This document shows, in pieces, positions 44,274-56,149 of a DNA stretch of 64,000 nucleotides. The stretch is from Plantago major (Eukaryota; Streptophyta; Magnoliopsida; Lamiales; Plantaginaceae). The translations under genes and the position numbers were made by a program. The notes beneath the pieces were generated by a model. The model saw only the letters and a list, made by a program, of their open reading frames with translations. It searched no databases and had not been told where the DNA came from. Each line of letters begins with the position of its first letter. Within the stretch, counting starts at the first letter, position 1. The DNA lies in the NCBI GenBank assembly GCA_026545765.1, contig CM048844.1, positions 64,603,035 to 64,667,034 of the forward strand. The letters are read 5' to 3'.

Positions 44274-46033
44274 ACCACCTTTGGAGTAATGGCCCACTAC
44301 TTAACCTTATGTGCTTCTAAAAGCTTTGGGCAATCTTGAAATTGCACAATGGTCCTCAATCTTCTTTCCTTTACCTAAAAAACACCTAAAAAGTACAAAA
44401 ACACGCGAAACACCCAAACGTGAAAATGAACTAAAACATTAGCAGAAAGGCTAAAGGACATAACAAAATACGGCTAAAAACGACTAAATGAGTCGTTAAA
44501 ATATCGACTCATCAAACTGCCCAAACCGAACCTTTGCTCGTCCTCGAGCAAACATGACTCTAAAACATCCTAGAAATGAAAAAGCACAAAGACACGATAA
44601 AACACAGAAGAGTTCAATCAACAAGCTACTGGAACAACTATTTCAAGAGTTGAGCCTAAAACTGATGCAAACTTTTATCCCCTTTAACGTTGTCAAGTAG
44701 CTTAGCAAAGATCACAATCTTCCGGTTCACAAGTTAATAGAACTTCGACTTACCCTAGCAGTCCCTCACAAAAGGATAATATAAGGTGCAACTCAAGTCT
44801 CTCTTCTGGAAGTGTCCAGTAAATAGGGGTATTCGCTCAAGACTTAACTTAGGAAGGTGACAACAAATGTCACAAATCTACCACTAATATTACATGCTTT
44901 TGCAATCAATTCAAACGAATCAGAAAGGACTTTTACCAAAATGGGGTTGAAATCAGTACAAGGAAATAGAATTAGCTGCCGTTCTCATGCTTTGCTCTTT
45001 TTGCACGTTTTATTTCTCTTTTCTTTTCTTCTTGTGCTTTGCTCTTTTTGGACAGATTTTCTTTTTTCTTTTTTCTTTTTTGATCACAATTTTGCAAGTG
45101 TTCCCCAATAGGTTGCTCAAGATCCGCACTTTTGTGCATGTCGGTTTGGAGTACACCCCATCAATCCTCACAACATACGAGAACCGCCCACGCGCTGGTT
45201 TATAGGTAGTATTTGGCATGCAATTTGAGAACATAACCATCAACCCTCACAGCATACGCACAATCATCCCCGCGTTGCTTTATAGATAGTATTTGGAAAC
45301 GCCCAACACGATCTCAAACGATCACAAAGACCCTGGGAAAACACATCAAGATTTTTCTTTTTTCTTTTTTTTAGAACGGCAACAAGCAATACAAAACAGG
45401 TTTTCAAAATCGACCAAAAGCTCAAATATAGAAAGTAGTGAGCCCGAGTATGAGGTACCTAGTACCCTTCTTCCTTGAACGGGTTTAGGAATCAAGACAA
45501 CAAGTCAAGATGTCATTCGTCATACTCGTTTTAAAAAGAGTGCACATGTATATGAAGTGGCGCAAGGATTTTCCTTGCTCATCCTACTAGAATCACACAT
45601 TTCCCGGTACAATATTTTTTTCATCGGCTAAAAAAGGCTTCGCACTGGCTTTTTGCCTGCTAGAATAGGAAGACTCTCTATTTACAAGTGAAACGGACTA
45701 GAATGATTTTTAAAAATTCCTCAATACTAGTTAAAGGCCATCAAAGATCACATCAACAAAAGGCTTAACTGAAGGAATAGATAACCGACTTGTCAAAAGA
45801 ACTCAGACTTGACACACAAAAAATTGCGAAATAGGCCAAACAATTAGGCCAAAAGACGACTCACACAAGATCAGGCAAAAGTGGCTAACATACCACAAAT
45901 CTAAAAATAGAAAAACAAAGAAACACTTATATACATATATACAACAACGCATAAGAATGTACCGAGGCATTTAAACATATGATATCACAACTTCCCTCCC
46001 CAAACCTATTCGATATCTAGACCCTAGCATAAT
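44274..46033 (-). other. 3' internal region of the Athila-like element
   Basis: No gene found. Next to the LTR is a polypurine tract (retro-sense CCAAAGGTGGT). The stretch TTTGCTCGTCCTCGAGCAAA near 44534 is a near-palindrome typical of this part of Athila/Tat elements. A pyrimidine-rich run lies at 45005-45090. The right end joins ORF3 of element E abruptly at about 46033. Confidence 0.6.
45159..45297. repeat. Tandem duplication (about 80-bp period)
   Basis: Two units share CATCAA(T/C)CCTCACA, CATACG and TTTATAG(G/A)TAGTATTTGG. Confidence 0.8.
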
Positions 46034-47479
46034 GAATAGTGGGCCTAGAATAGCATCTGCTTTTCCAGCAGCATAGCTAGCCTCTTCAAAGGCTTTTGTA
46101 GCCAAGTTTTGGTCATAATCCCTAACCATGCCTAGGTCTTTCTGAGCAATGACTAGACTGGTTGTTCTCTGAGTGATGAGCTCAGTGAATGTCTTCATTT
46201 CAGCAGGGACTGATGTAATGGCGGCTTTATCTTGAGAAGACAACTCCTTTTTCAATTTAGCCAGTACTTGATATCTGTTCAAGTATTTATTGGAGTTGAC
46301 ATTTGGCAGCTTGCTAAAGATTTCAGGAGCAATCAGCTTCCTTTTCAAATGAGAAACCGCGAAGTGTTCATTGCGGTATTATGCCAATGCCTTGTCTTCT
46401 TCATCCTCTGAGTCATCAGCCCAGTGATCTTCATCCTCTTGTACTTCTTCATCAAGGTTTCTGAAGGCGGCAACCATCTTAGATTTAGGTTTCTTGCCTT
46501 TCGAGGATGGTTTCTTTGGTGAAGATGCAGCCTTAGCATCATGCTTTTCTTCAGATACTTGTTCAGCATCTAGCTCCTTAATAATATAATCAACAGCGTC
46601 CCGGAGCCCTTTAATCTCAGAGTAAGCTTGCATTTCTTTGCGCGTTTGTTCTTCAAGTTTATCTAGCTTGACTCTGGATTCAGCTATCTTTTCTTCTAGT
46701 TGAAGATGTAGCTGTTGTTCTTCCTCCAACAGTTGTTTGAGTTGAGCAACTCTGGCTTGTGCATCCAATATTTTCTGAGTGTTGTCCTCAGAGTGCTCAA
46801 CTACTTGTTCAGTAGAGTCTTTTTGTTGGGGAGATGGATGGGTAGATTTCTGAGGAGATGGAGGAGGGGATTTTTGTGATGTCCTATCAGTGTACTTTTC
46901 AGCAACTAAGGTATTATTACCTTGTGCAATCCCTCATGTCCCTGGTGCAGGGGCATTATCATCATCCTTTTTATCATCCTCATTCTTTTGATGATCAGAA
47001 GGAGGTTCTTCATAGTCATTCTCATCAGTCTCCCTCTCTTCTTCATCTTCAGAGACCAGATTGATCACTTTTGGAATAGTGACCATTTGCCCATTAACTT
47101 CCTCTTGCTCAGAGGGTATGAATTGTAGAGTCTGGTGCAAAGTAGGCTTGAATGCCATCTGCATTCTGGTCTGACCATCTGCTTGGTTAAAAGCTTGAAT
47201 AAGCTTTCTGGCCACTTCCTTGACGAAGTCCTTATGCATTAATGTTCCAAAAGAGTATTGTTCAGTGAGTAACATAGCATAGAAATAATTTTCCAAGTCA
47301 AGGGCTCGTGCTCTCCTTATGGGGTGATCAGTCACCTTAATGATCTCAGATAGATCGGAGCATCGAAGCTTTTGCCATTTCTTGAAGCATTTTAGGTGCT
47401 TTGGCAAAGTGTATTCCTTGAAGAAAGGAAGCAGGTCCTTATTGTCATCAACAGGGACCTTAGTGGCACTTATTTGAGC

Positions 47480-47557
47480 CTGAAAGAAAGAATTCTGACT
47501 TAGTTTCAAAACTTTAGTAGATATCTAGGCTTTAGAGTAGAAAGGTATCTGAGTTAC
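47480..47557 (-). other. E ORF3 intron before KHLKCF domain (78 bp)
   Basis: Donor CACACAG|GTAACTCAG, acceptor TTCTTTCAG|GCTCAAATA; also present in A (donor mutated) and C. Confidence 0.78.
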
Positions 47558-47671
47558 CTGTGTGACAAGCTCAGATGACTTGACTACTGAGGTTCCAGGT
47601 GCCTCAGATATTTGGATATGAGGAGGAGACTGGAAAGCCTGATCCTCAGTGATCTTTCTTTCTGCTTGAAC

Positions 47672-47752
47672 CTGAGATTAAAACATAACACTGAGAAAAT
47701 TTGAGCAAGAAAACTACGTTAGACAATTTTAGATATCTGAGAAGTCAATTAC
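47672..47752 (-). other. E ORF3 intron (81 bp), absent from element C
   Basis: Donor GTGGAG|GTAATTGAC, acceptor AATCTCAG|GTTCAAGCAG. In C the flanking exons are fused at 58023/58024. Confidence 0.78.
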
Positions 47753-47905
47753 CTCCACAATAGGAGGCTCAGATACTTGTCTATCAGAGACTTGTGCAGT
47801 CTCTGGAAGTTTTTCTTGTGATGAAAGCTTTGATGCCTCATCAATTTCCATTGGTTGCGGGGATTGAGTGGGCAATTCCCCAGCAACTTCTACTTCTTTT
47901 TGAAC

Positions 47906-47983
47906 CTGTAAGTAGAAAGTGTTAGTTTGAGAAAAATGATCAGATATTTGTCTTTGAAGATTATGGGTATTTGAAATATATAC
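47906..47983 (-). other. E ORF3 intron (78 bp)
   Basis: Donor GAGAAG|GTATATATT, acceptor CTACTTACAG|GTTCAAAAAG. Confidence 0.75.
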
Positions 47984-48094
47984 CTTCTCAAAAGAAGGTT
48001 CAGATACTTCTTTCTCAGAGACCTTGGAAGTCTCTGGATTCTTCTCTGAAGAGATAGACTTTTCAGTCTCTCCATTTTTCTTCTCAGTTGGAGT

Positions 48095-48177
48095 CTATTA
48101 GAAACAAACACTTTAGTATTATTCATGTGTATAAAGCATATATCTGAGATGTTATATCTTAAGGAACTTTCTTCTAC
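48095..48177 (-). other. E ORF3 intron (83 bp), absent from element A
   Basis: Donor CTCACAG|GTAGAAGAAAG, acceptor TTTCTAATAG|ACTCCAACTGAG. In A the exons are fused exactly at 4625/4626. Confidence 0.78.
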
Positions 48178-48275
48178 CTGTGAGACAGGCTCCTGTTCTT
48201 TAAGTGGTGAGGCTATGGAAGCCTCCTTCTCAGATTCTGAGGCAAGCTTTCCAGCTTCCTGTTGTTCTTGTGTTT

Positions 48276-48365
48276 CTAATTCAGCATGTAACAAAAAATT
48301 TTTATTAAATAACAAGATTAATAAACACAAAATATCACAAGTAGAGAGTTAAACCATTCAACTAC
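48276..48365 (-). other. E ORF3 intron (90 bp)
   Basis: Donor GCTCAG|GTAGTTGAATGG, acceptor GCTGAATTAG|AAACACAAG; orthologous to A 4724-4815. Confidence 0.75.
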
Positions 48366-49380
48366 CTGAGCAGTGTCAGGCTGATTGGTCTCTGGAACTT
48401 GTGACCCATCTATGCTTTGGTCTTGTTGTTCCATTTCAGCTTCTTTGTTTGAAGTTTCAGGTACTTCAGACCTTTCCTGAGTGACTAACTCAGTTGCCTC
48501 CCCTGTTTGATCATTCTGAGCAGGTGTCTCAGTTTGATCCCTCTCTAGGAGTTAGGGAACCTGCTCTTTTACAGGATTTTCTTCAGCAAGGAAAGATGCT
48601 GGTATCTCATGCTGTAACTCAAGTATCATCTCAACAGCATCCACTGTTGGCTATTGTGGTTGGTGTGGTGATTCTGATCTGGATGAAGAAGGTGATGCTG
48701 TGTGGGGCCTATCCAGATCTGCTTGAGACAGACTTTTAAGTGTTGAGGCAATCGCAGTATCCTCCAACACTAAGTTGCCACTCATCAGAGCATCTTCAAT
48801 ATTGTTAGGAATATCTTTTAGTATTTCGATCATTCATCACATGTTCTTATCTTAGCCAGAAAGGTGATTAAGTACTCTTGGTTCACTTGAACATTGTAAA
48901 AGAGGAAATCACTGAGTATGATTAGTTTAGTAAATCTTTAATTAGGATTATAGGTCTCTGAGTGTAATTTTTATTTCCAAGAAGACCATGAAGATCAATC
49001 CTAGCAATGGAGCTTTTCTGAAGATTACAAGACCGGAGATTGCACAGGATTTATGAAGACACCAAGGTTTAGTCTCACTCGGAAAGACTATATCCTTAAT
49101 CCTTTCTTAAGTGCATTTAGTTACTTTTGAAACATGATTCTGGAACATATGACATCAAGAGTATGGAGCATGCAAGCCATCAGAAAGGCTAATGTATCCG
49201 TTCAAGACTACGGGACAAGAAATAGTACATGTGCATTAATTGCATCGGCAGAAAAGCCGCTAAAGCACAGTCCTCTCTGAGATATGAGACAAGGACTTCT
49301 GAGTACTCATTTCAAGAAAAGTATAGACTGAATTTGAATTGTGTCTAACGGATAACATCCCAACGACTCTCTAATTCATC

Positions 49381-49388
49381 TATAAATA
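49381..49388 (+). promoter_or_regulatory. TATA box in the 5' LTR of C
   Basis: TATAAATA followed by TCACACACTTAG; same LTR position as 61920-61927. Likely genomic RNA promoter. Confidence 0.65.
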
Positions 49389-50118
49389 TCACACACTTAG
49401 ATGCAGAGAAATACGACCGAAGAACGATCTAACTTGCAAACTTACAATCTAGCAAAGTATTCTCTCAAGCACTCTACTACCCTTTCTGAAAGCTTTCTGT
49501 TGCTTGAAGAATCACTAGTAGTTCTAAGTTGTCCTGAACCTTAACAAGAGATTGTTATTCGTGAAAGAGTTGAACTATCAGATAATCTTTACAAGCTCAT
49601 TCTCGAGCGGACATCAATTACTTGGGTCAAGAAAGCGATTGACATACACTGAACAAGTGTATTAAGTAGTCTTGTTCTATTAGGCTCTCTGGAAACATAA
49701 CTGAAAAGTTATACAAGAAGCCTCTCTGACAAACCTTATAACCAACACCATCAAGGCGTGGAGTAGAGGAAGTACTTGATTTGGGAAATCAAGGAATAAC
49801 TCCAAGGTTATCTGAGTAGAGGAAGTACTTAGCTCTAGGAGCTGGGGAATAACTCAGGGGGAACATTTGGTTGGGAACCAATTGTTTAAGAATCTTAGAA
49901 TAGGATTTTTGTAAGGTGAACTCAATTATCTGTTCTAGTGAATTCTAGGTCTCAGAATGACCGAAGTGGATTAGTTGGAGGATTACGCCACCTCCAGATA
50001 CAACTATACTTGTTGTGTTATTTACCTTTCTTTATTTATCTTTCAGCAAAGCACACACACATACTTATTGTTTCTGCACTTACCTATCTTAAAGTCTTCC
50101 GCGCTCTGAATCTAAGTA

Positions 50119-50140
50119 TCAGAAACCCCCAGGTTTCTGA
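50119..50140 (+). other. U5 hairpin of the C-family LTR
   Basis: Arms TCAGAAACC / GGTTTCTGA with loop CCCA. Equivalent in position to 13130-13153 of element A, where different bases also pair. In the 3' LTR (62664-62686) one added base enlarges the loop. Confidence 0.65.
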
Positions 50141-50228
50141 GAAACTGTGTTTATCGACAAAAGTTTTAAAAGACTATTCACCCCCCCCCCCTCTAGTCTT
50201 TTACTTTGCCGTTATCTGGACCAACAAG

Positions 50229-50240
50229 TGGTATCAGAGC
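50229..50240 (+). other. Primer binding site of element C
   Basis: TGGTATCAGAGC, complementary to the 3' end of initiator-Met tRNA, two bases after the LTR. Confidence 0.92.
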
Positions 50241-50343
50241 AGGAGGTTCCCAAGCCTTCTGCACTGAACCTAAATCCCCAGATAGGTGAAGAAACTTTGT
50301 CCCTTTCTGAGGACTATATAATTTGTGTGTTAAGTGTGCAGGT

Positions 50344-51858
50344 ATGTCTCTGAGTGATGCTCCCGTTCTAAAGCCAGAAAACTACAAGAAATGGAAGAAC
50401 AACATGACGCTCCATCTGGAGGCCACTAGTGATGAAATGATCTATGTCATCAATGAAGGGCCTATAAAAATCAGACAACTCAAACAAATCACTGAGGTTT
50501 CTGATGGAAGAAAAGCCTCAGACAAGGAAGATGAAAGTGAGGATGCGACTGCTAGTGATAGTGGTTGTGTTGCTCGTGGAAGCATTATGTATGAAGACAA
50601 GCCAAGAGAGCTCTGGACATCTGAAGATGCCAAGAGACACAGATTGGATGGTCAAGCTCGTAATATCATCATCAGATCGACACCTGAGCACATACGATTA
50701 TGGCGTAGGGGTGCTAAAACGGCGAAAGTTGCCTGGCAATTGATTGAAGAAATCTGTGCCGGAACTGAGGAAACCAAAGAAAACAAGTTCGAAGTTCTTA
50801 AATTGAAGTTCCAAAACTTCAAGCAAGGCCCCACTGAAACTCTGGAAGAACTTGATTTCAGGTTTACTACTCTTATGAGTGATATGGCTGCACTTGGTGA
50901 AAGAAACAGATACTCCCAGCCAGAAAAGATTAAGACTATTGTCAGAAGTCTCAATCACAACTGGGAGCACACTAAATTCTTTTATTTCAACCAAGGAATG
51001 CCAAATATTACTCCAGTAGAGCTCTTCTCTCATCTTGCTACTATAGATTATGAGACAACTCAGAGAGAACAAACAGCTGAGAAGTTGCAAGTGTTGCTCT
51101 AGTCTCTCAAGGTACTTCTGAAAAGAAAGATACCAAAGACGCATCTGAAGAAAATGCTCTTGCAGTAAGACACATGAATAAATTTGTGAGTCAAGAGATT
51201 GAGAGAAGAAAAGCTAAAGAAAAGCTGAAAAAGCATCTTGGCCCAAACTTTCAAAGAACAACAAGTTCACAAGAAGCATGTGGATAAGGTCTCTAAAAAG
51301 AAACACAAACCTCAGACATGCAATCATCCACAGTGCAGTATTACTAGGAAGGGAAGAATTGCTGGAATAGGCAAATTCTCTACTGTACCATTTTATGAAA
51401 ATAAAGATGGTGCAGAAACTAGTAAGGCTTCTGAAGACCGCATTCAGAAAGCCAAAGGTGTTCGAAATGGCATTGGCTATCGTGCTATTGGAAAAGTCCT
51501 TTTACAACAATATAAGGAAGGACAAGAACAATGGCGCAAGGCTGATATTGCACGTAGCAATAAACAGAAGTGGAAGAAATCTCAAACCACTGAAAAACTG
51601 AATGCCAAAGCTAGAAGGAACCTGGCCAGAAAGGCTAAGTTTGCTGAAAAGCAACCCCAGAAACCCAGGATCCAGAAAGCACCAAAGGGAACACCTAGAA
51701 ACACCCCAAGAAGGAAGATTGAGATCAAATTTACTGATTCTATTGTTTCTCCTTCTGATAAAGTTAGACAAAAACAAACTCCCAAGAAATTCACTAAAAT
51801 GTGGATTCCTACTGGAAGAATGTTTAGTCTAAATGGTTCTATCTCTGAGGCAAGAACC
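50344..51858 (+). pseudogene. gag: gag of element C, broken
   Basis: Starts MSLSDAPVLKPENYKKWKNN (50344), matching the start in A; an in-frame ATG at 50323 is less likely. The capsid-like domain runs to 51102 (TLEELDFRFTTLMSDMAALGE). After a frameshift, 51238-51858 encodes a strongly basic region with CNHPQCSITRKGRIAGIGKF and many K/R (KLNAKARRNLARKAKFAEK), then MWIPTGRMFSLNG. The zinc knuckle and coiled coil seen in A between these parts are missing here. It ends at a TAA at the same place as in A. Confidence 0.83.
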
Positions 51859-54800
51859 TAACTCCTGTTTCCTATTTTGTGCAGAACGCCTCTTGGACTA
51901 AGGCTCAATGGCTATTTGATAGTGGATGCAGAAAGCACATGACAGGAGACAAAGCAAATTTGGTCAACTACAAAGCTTGCAACCTTGGACGGACATCAGT
52001 TCTTTGGAGAATTAAATCCCTCTCTGGGATTTGGCAACGTCAAATTGGGATCTTTAACAACTACTGACGTATTACATGTTAAGGGTTTGAAATACAATCT
52101 ATTTAGCATGAGCCAGTTTGCAGACAAGGGATTTACTGTGAAATTCAAAGCAAAGTTTTGCAAACTTATTGACAATGAGTCAAAGCGGTCTTGGTTGCTT
52201 TCGGCGGAAAGGTAGTCTTTATGTTGCCGATTGGGCATACGCCTGATTGAAGAATGTCTCATGGTGAGTCAATCTGGTCACACAGAAGAGCACTGGTTAT
52301 GGCACAAAAGAATGAGTCACTTGAACTTCAAAACTCTGAACAAACTTGCCAAGAAAGAGTTAGTGGTTGGCCTTCCCAAAACATCTTTCAGAAAGGATGA
52401 TATCTGTTCTGCCTGTCAGATGGGGAAACAATCCAAAATCTCTTTCAAGTCCAAAACCAGACACTCTAGTGTTAGACCACTGCAACTATTACACATGAAT
52501 CTTTTTGAATCATCTGTAACTAGTTATACAGGAAAGAAGTATGGTCTGGTTGTTGTAGATGACTTCTCAAGATTCACTTGGGTTGTCTTTCTGAAGCATA
52601 AATCTGATGCTAGGGTGGAGATACCAAACTTGCTAAATAAGCTTGAAGTCATGAAAAATGACAAGGTATCTGCAATCAGAACAGACCATGGTACTGAATT
52701 TGTCAACCAGTACATAAAGGAGTTTTGTACCAGCAAAGGTATACAACATCAACTTTCCTCTGTAAGAACACCACAACAAAATGGTGTTGCAGAAAGGAAA
52801 AATAGAACCCTTAAAGAAGCAGCAAGGACAATCTTTGGTGACCTTTGAAATAAGTGAAGTTTATTGGGTTGAAGCTGTAAACACAGCATGCTACACTCAG
52901 AACAGATGTTTGATAAACAAACACCATGACAAGACCCCTTATGAGCTCTTGGTTGGTAGACCCCCTAATATTAAACATCTGAAAGTGTTTGGTTGTAGAT
53001 GTTTTGTTCTTAACAATGGAAAAGAGTATCTAAGAACATTTCAACCAAAGGCAGATGAAGGAATGTTTCTTGGTTATTCTATGAATAGCAAAGCTTACAG
53101 AGTTTACAACAAAAGAACAAAGAAGATTGAAGAATCAGTTCATGTTGTATTCTATGAAGAAAGCAAGAAATCACCCCTTGATGATGAACTCTCACAAAGG
53201 TTCAAGGAACTAATGTTAAAGGATTCTGAAGAAGAACCCTCAGAAAGGAAAAACATCATTATGGAAAGAGAGGATGAATCTGACGAAGAAAAGCATGAAA
53301 TGCCTAGTAACAACCATATGATTCTCAGACATGATGAAGAATTTCCTATGAGAATTCCAGAAATGGAAACTGAAGATGTTCATCAGAGAGCTAATTCTGG
53401 AAATGACCTCTCTGATAGGCATGTCCCAGAAAGCCCTCACATTGAGCAAGTGTCAGACATTCAACGCCCTTCTGTGGTACAAAATGTCATAGATACTGAA
53501 GAAGTATCAAGTCATAATCATAGTGATTCACACTCAGATCACATAGATGTTGACCCTACTAGCCCCAAACCCATGATGAGATGGATCAAGGATCATCCTG
53601 CAAAGGATGTGATTGGACCAATCAATCAAGGTGTTAGGACTAGGAGAGCAATAGCCGAAAATGCTAATTCTCTCTTTGGATGTTTCATCTCAAACATTGA
53701 ACCTAAAACTATTGAAGAAGCATTATGAGACCAAGACGGATCTACGCAATGCAAGAAGAGTTGGATCGGTTTGAAAGAAACAAAGTGGAAACTAGTTCCA
53801 TTTGTAGAAGGAATATACGTGATTGGAACCAGTGGGTTTTGAAACAAGAAGAATGAATCTGGTGAAATAACGGAAACAAAGCAAGGTTGGTTGCCAAGGA
53901 TTCACCCAGAAGGTTTAGATTTTGATGAGTCATATGCACCGGTTGCAGTTGGATGCGATAAGACTCTTTACGGACTTTTGACTCATAAAGACTTTAAAGT
54001 TTATCAGATGGATGTAAAAGGTGCATTCTTGAATGGTGAACTTGCTGAGGAAGTCTATGTTGAACAACCACCTGGTTTTGAAGTTTCCTCAGAAAGTAGA
54101 ATGGTCTATAAACTACAGAAAGCTCTATATGGACTGAAACAGGCTCCAAGAGCATGGTATGACACTTTGGCCAAATACCTTCTGGAAAGTGGTTTCAAGA
54201 AAGGTGAAGTTGATAAAACTTTATTTACCTTAAATCATGATGGGAAACTGCTCTTAGTTCAGGTATATGTTGATGACATTATATTTGGATCTAAGGACAA
54301 GCAACTTTGTGATGACTTTGCAAATCTCATGAAAAATAAGTTTGGGATGAGCATGATGGGAGAATTGAACTATTTCCTAGGATTGCAAGTCAAGCAACTC
54401 AATGATGGAATATTCATTAGTCAGACAAAGTATGCAAAAGACATGCTCACAAAGTTCAATCTTAAGCCCTCTGAAAAGAATGCTAAGATACCTATGAGCA
54501 TAGGAACCAAAATGACCTATACTGAATCAGATAAGAGTGTTGAAGAACACAAGTATAGGAAATTAATAGGTTCACTACTTTACCTTCTTATGAAGGACAC
54601 GATATTCAATATGCAGTTGGAGTGTGTGCTAGATTTCAAACAAATCCAATGCAATCACACTACAACATTGCTATGAAAGTATTAAGGTATGTGAAAGGTA
54701 CAGTAAATGTAGGTTTGTGGTATCCTAAAGAAGGTGGATTGAGTTTGGCTGGTTACTCAGATGCTGACTATGCTGGATCAATGCTTGATAGGAAAAGTAC

Positions 54801-55218
54801 CTCAGGAACTTGTCAGTTTCTGGGAACAAGACTTATCTTATGGTTTAGCAAGAAGCGAAACTCAATTGCAACTTCTACCACAAAGGCTGAATATATTGTT
54901 GCTGGTTGTTGTGCAACACAAATTCTGTGGATTCAACAACAACTCAGAGACTATGGACTCAATGAAGAGAAAACTCCTATTTTCTGTGACAACACAAGTG
55001 CTATTGCAATCACACAGAATCCCAAGTTCCATGCCAGAACAAAGCACATTGATGTTAGACACCACTTCATCAGAGACCATGTTGAAAAAGGCAATATAGA
55101 GTTACTCAAGATTGGCACAGAAGACCAACTTGCAGATATCTTCACCAAGCCCCTACAAGAAAGCCGGTTCTTGACATTAAGACATAATCTTGGGTTGATG
55201 GAGTTGCCTAAGGACTGA
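51859..55218 (+). pseudogene. pol: pol of element C (protease, integrase, RT, RNase H), broken
   Basis: Protease WLFDSGCRKHMTGDKANL (51908-51960, catalytic D present); gag-pre-integrase HKRMSHLNFKTLN with CSACQMG; integrase LLHMNLFESS, RTDHGTEFVN and ERKNRTLKEA; a long linker (53041-53728) rich in E, D and S; RT with [32 protein letters not shown] and YVDDIIFGSKD (53891-54580); RNase H with YSDADYAG, STTKAEYI, FCDNTSAI and DVRHHFI, ending in TGA 55216-55218. The first integrase catalytic Asp is Asn (HMNLF). Frameshifts lie near 51875, 51985, 52215, 52840, 53730-53900 and 54590. RT and RNase H motifs are otherwise intact. Confidence 0.92.
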
Positions 55219-55940
55219 AAAATGTCCTGAATCTCTAAAGTCTGAGTAAGCAAGGTAGAAAAGAAGTAGGCTTCTGAGAACATTCTCTCAGAAAGCCAAG
55301 TTGTTAAGAAGTGATGCAAAGGTTTCTAAGTAGCAACACTCAGAAAGGCAAAACATTTCTGGAATGGGCATCCAGAAAGGCAAAGGTTGGTACACACTCA
55401 ATGAGTAAATAAGACTAGAACTTACTTACTAAGAGTGGGTCAAATACATTCAAACAACTGAAGTTTCTGATTCTTGAATTTAGGAAACTATTTAGTCATA
55501 AAGAGAAATGGACACACAAAGCCCAAAAAGTATAAGTTCTGAAAGTCAAACATGTGCAATGTCTTGTATTTTTACCATTTTCATGATAAACAATATATAG
55601 ATAAGGACTTGACACTCAGAATGATAAGCTCAAATGATTAAGTCTTCCTACTCTTTACTAAGTGACACAATGAATGTAGCATATTAAAAATCCATCAAGT
55701 CGGCACAATACCATTTGTTGATAGATATCATTACAAGATATCCAATATAAGCCCTTGATGTATAAACGTTTGATCTCAACGGCTGAGATTAAAACAAAGC
55801 AAGTAATGTCTGTTTAGAAATTCAGACGTGGCCCACTAAGCATTTAATGAGAAACGTGTGTGATACCACGCTATCTGAATCTAAAGACACACATTCATAC
55901 TCAGTTATATGTATGTTGTATCTATGTACGTTTTGTCTGC
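55219..55940 (+). other. Spacer between pol and the ORF3 promoter in element C
   Basis: No gene. Repeated CAGAAAGGC phrases at 55290-55390 occupy the place where A has GATATCTGAG phrases. Confidence 0.5.
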
Positions 55941-55949
55941 TATATATAC
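55941..55949 (+). promoter_or_regulatory. Internal TATA box upstream of ORF3 (element C)
   Basis: TATATATAC, about 205 bases before the ORF3 ATG at 56150, with a leader (GGGCAAAAGACAAAC) partly alignable to that of A (6741-6800). A second TATATAAG lies just before the ATG. Confidence 0.6.
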
Positions 55950-56149
55950 AGGAATTGGGCAAAAGACAAACACTTTTACCAAATCCGAAATTTCATACTT
56001 GCATCAAAATAGCAAAACCTCTCAAGTTTTCTGCAAAACTTCTTCTGCAACTCAACTTCTTGTGCTTAGTCTTCTGAAAAGATAGACTAATCTCGATTAT
56101 TCTTGCAAAACCCATCTTTAAACACTCACTCAAAGACTCTATATAAGAG

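Larger units (their letters stand above)
46034..48802 (-). pseudogene. 3' part of accessory ORF3 of copia element 'E' (A family)
   Basis: Close homologue of A 2540-5170. Continuing from the 5' part at 62785-64000 after removal of element C, it carries S/T/E-rich modules (EEALMSGN-like start, then ERSEVPETSNKEAEM), five introns (48276-48365, 48095-48177, 47906-47983, 47672-47752, 47480-47557), the KHLKCFKKWQKLRCSD domain (47479-47050), an acidic and Pro-rich stretch, the coiled coil RVAQLKQLLEEEQ (46768-46600) and the LKRKLIAPEIFSKL block. In-frame stops occur near 48650, 48554, 46935 and 46379. It ends at 46034 against Athila-like DNA, so the C-terminal domain, 3' LTR and the rest are lost on this side. 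Confidence 0.85.
48803..50226 (+). repeat. 5' LTR of element C (1424 bp)
   Basis: TGTTAGGAATATC to GGACCAACA. TATAAATA at 49381-49388, hairpin at 50119-50140, run of 11 C at 50181-50191. Differences from the 3' LTR cluster at about 49585-49645. Confidence 0.96.

Noticed and set aside
44857..45243. Small open frames rich in F, L or K
   Set aside because: They arise from a pyrimidine-rich tract in the noncoding 3' region of the Athila-like element.
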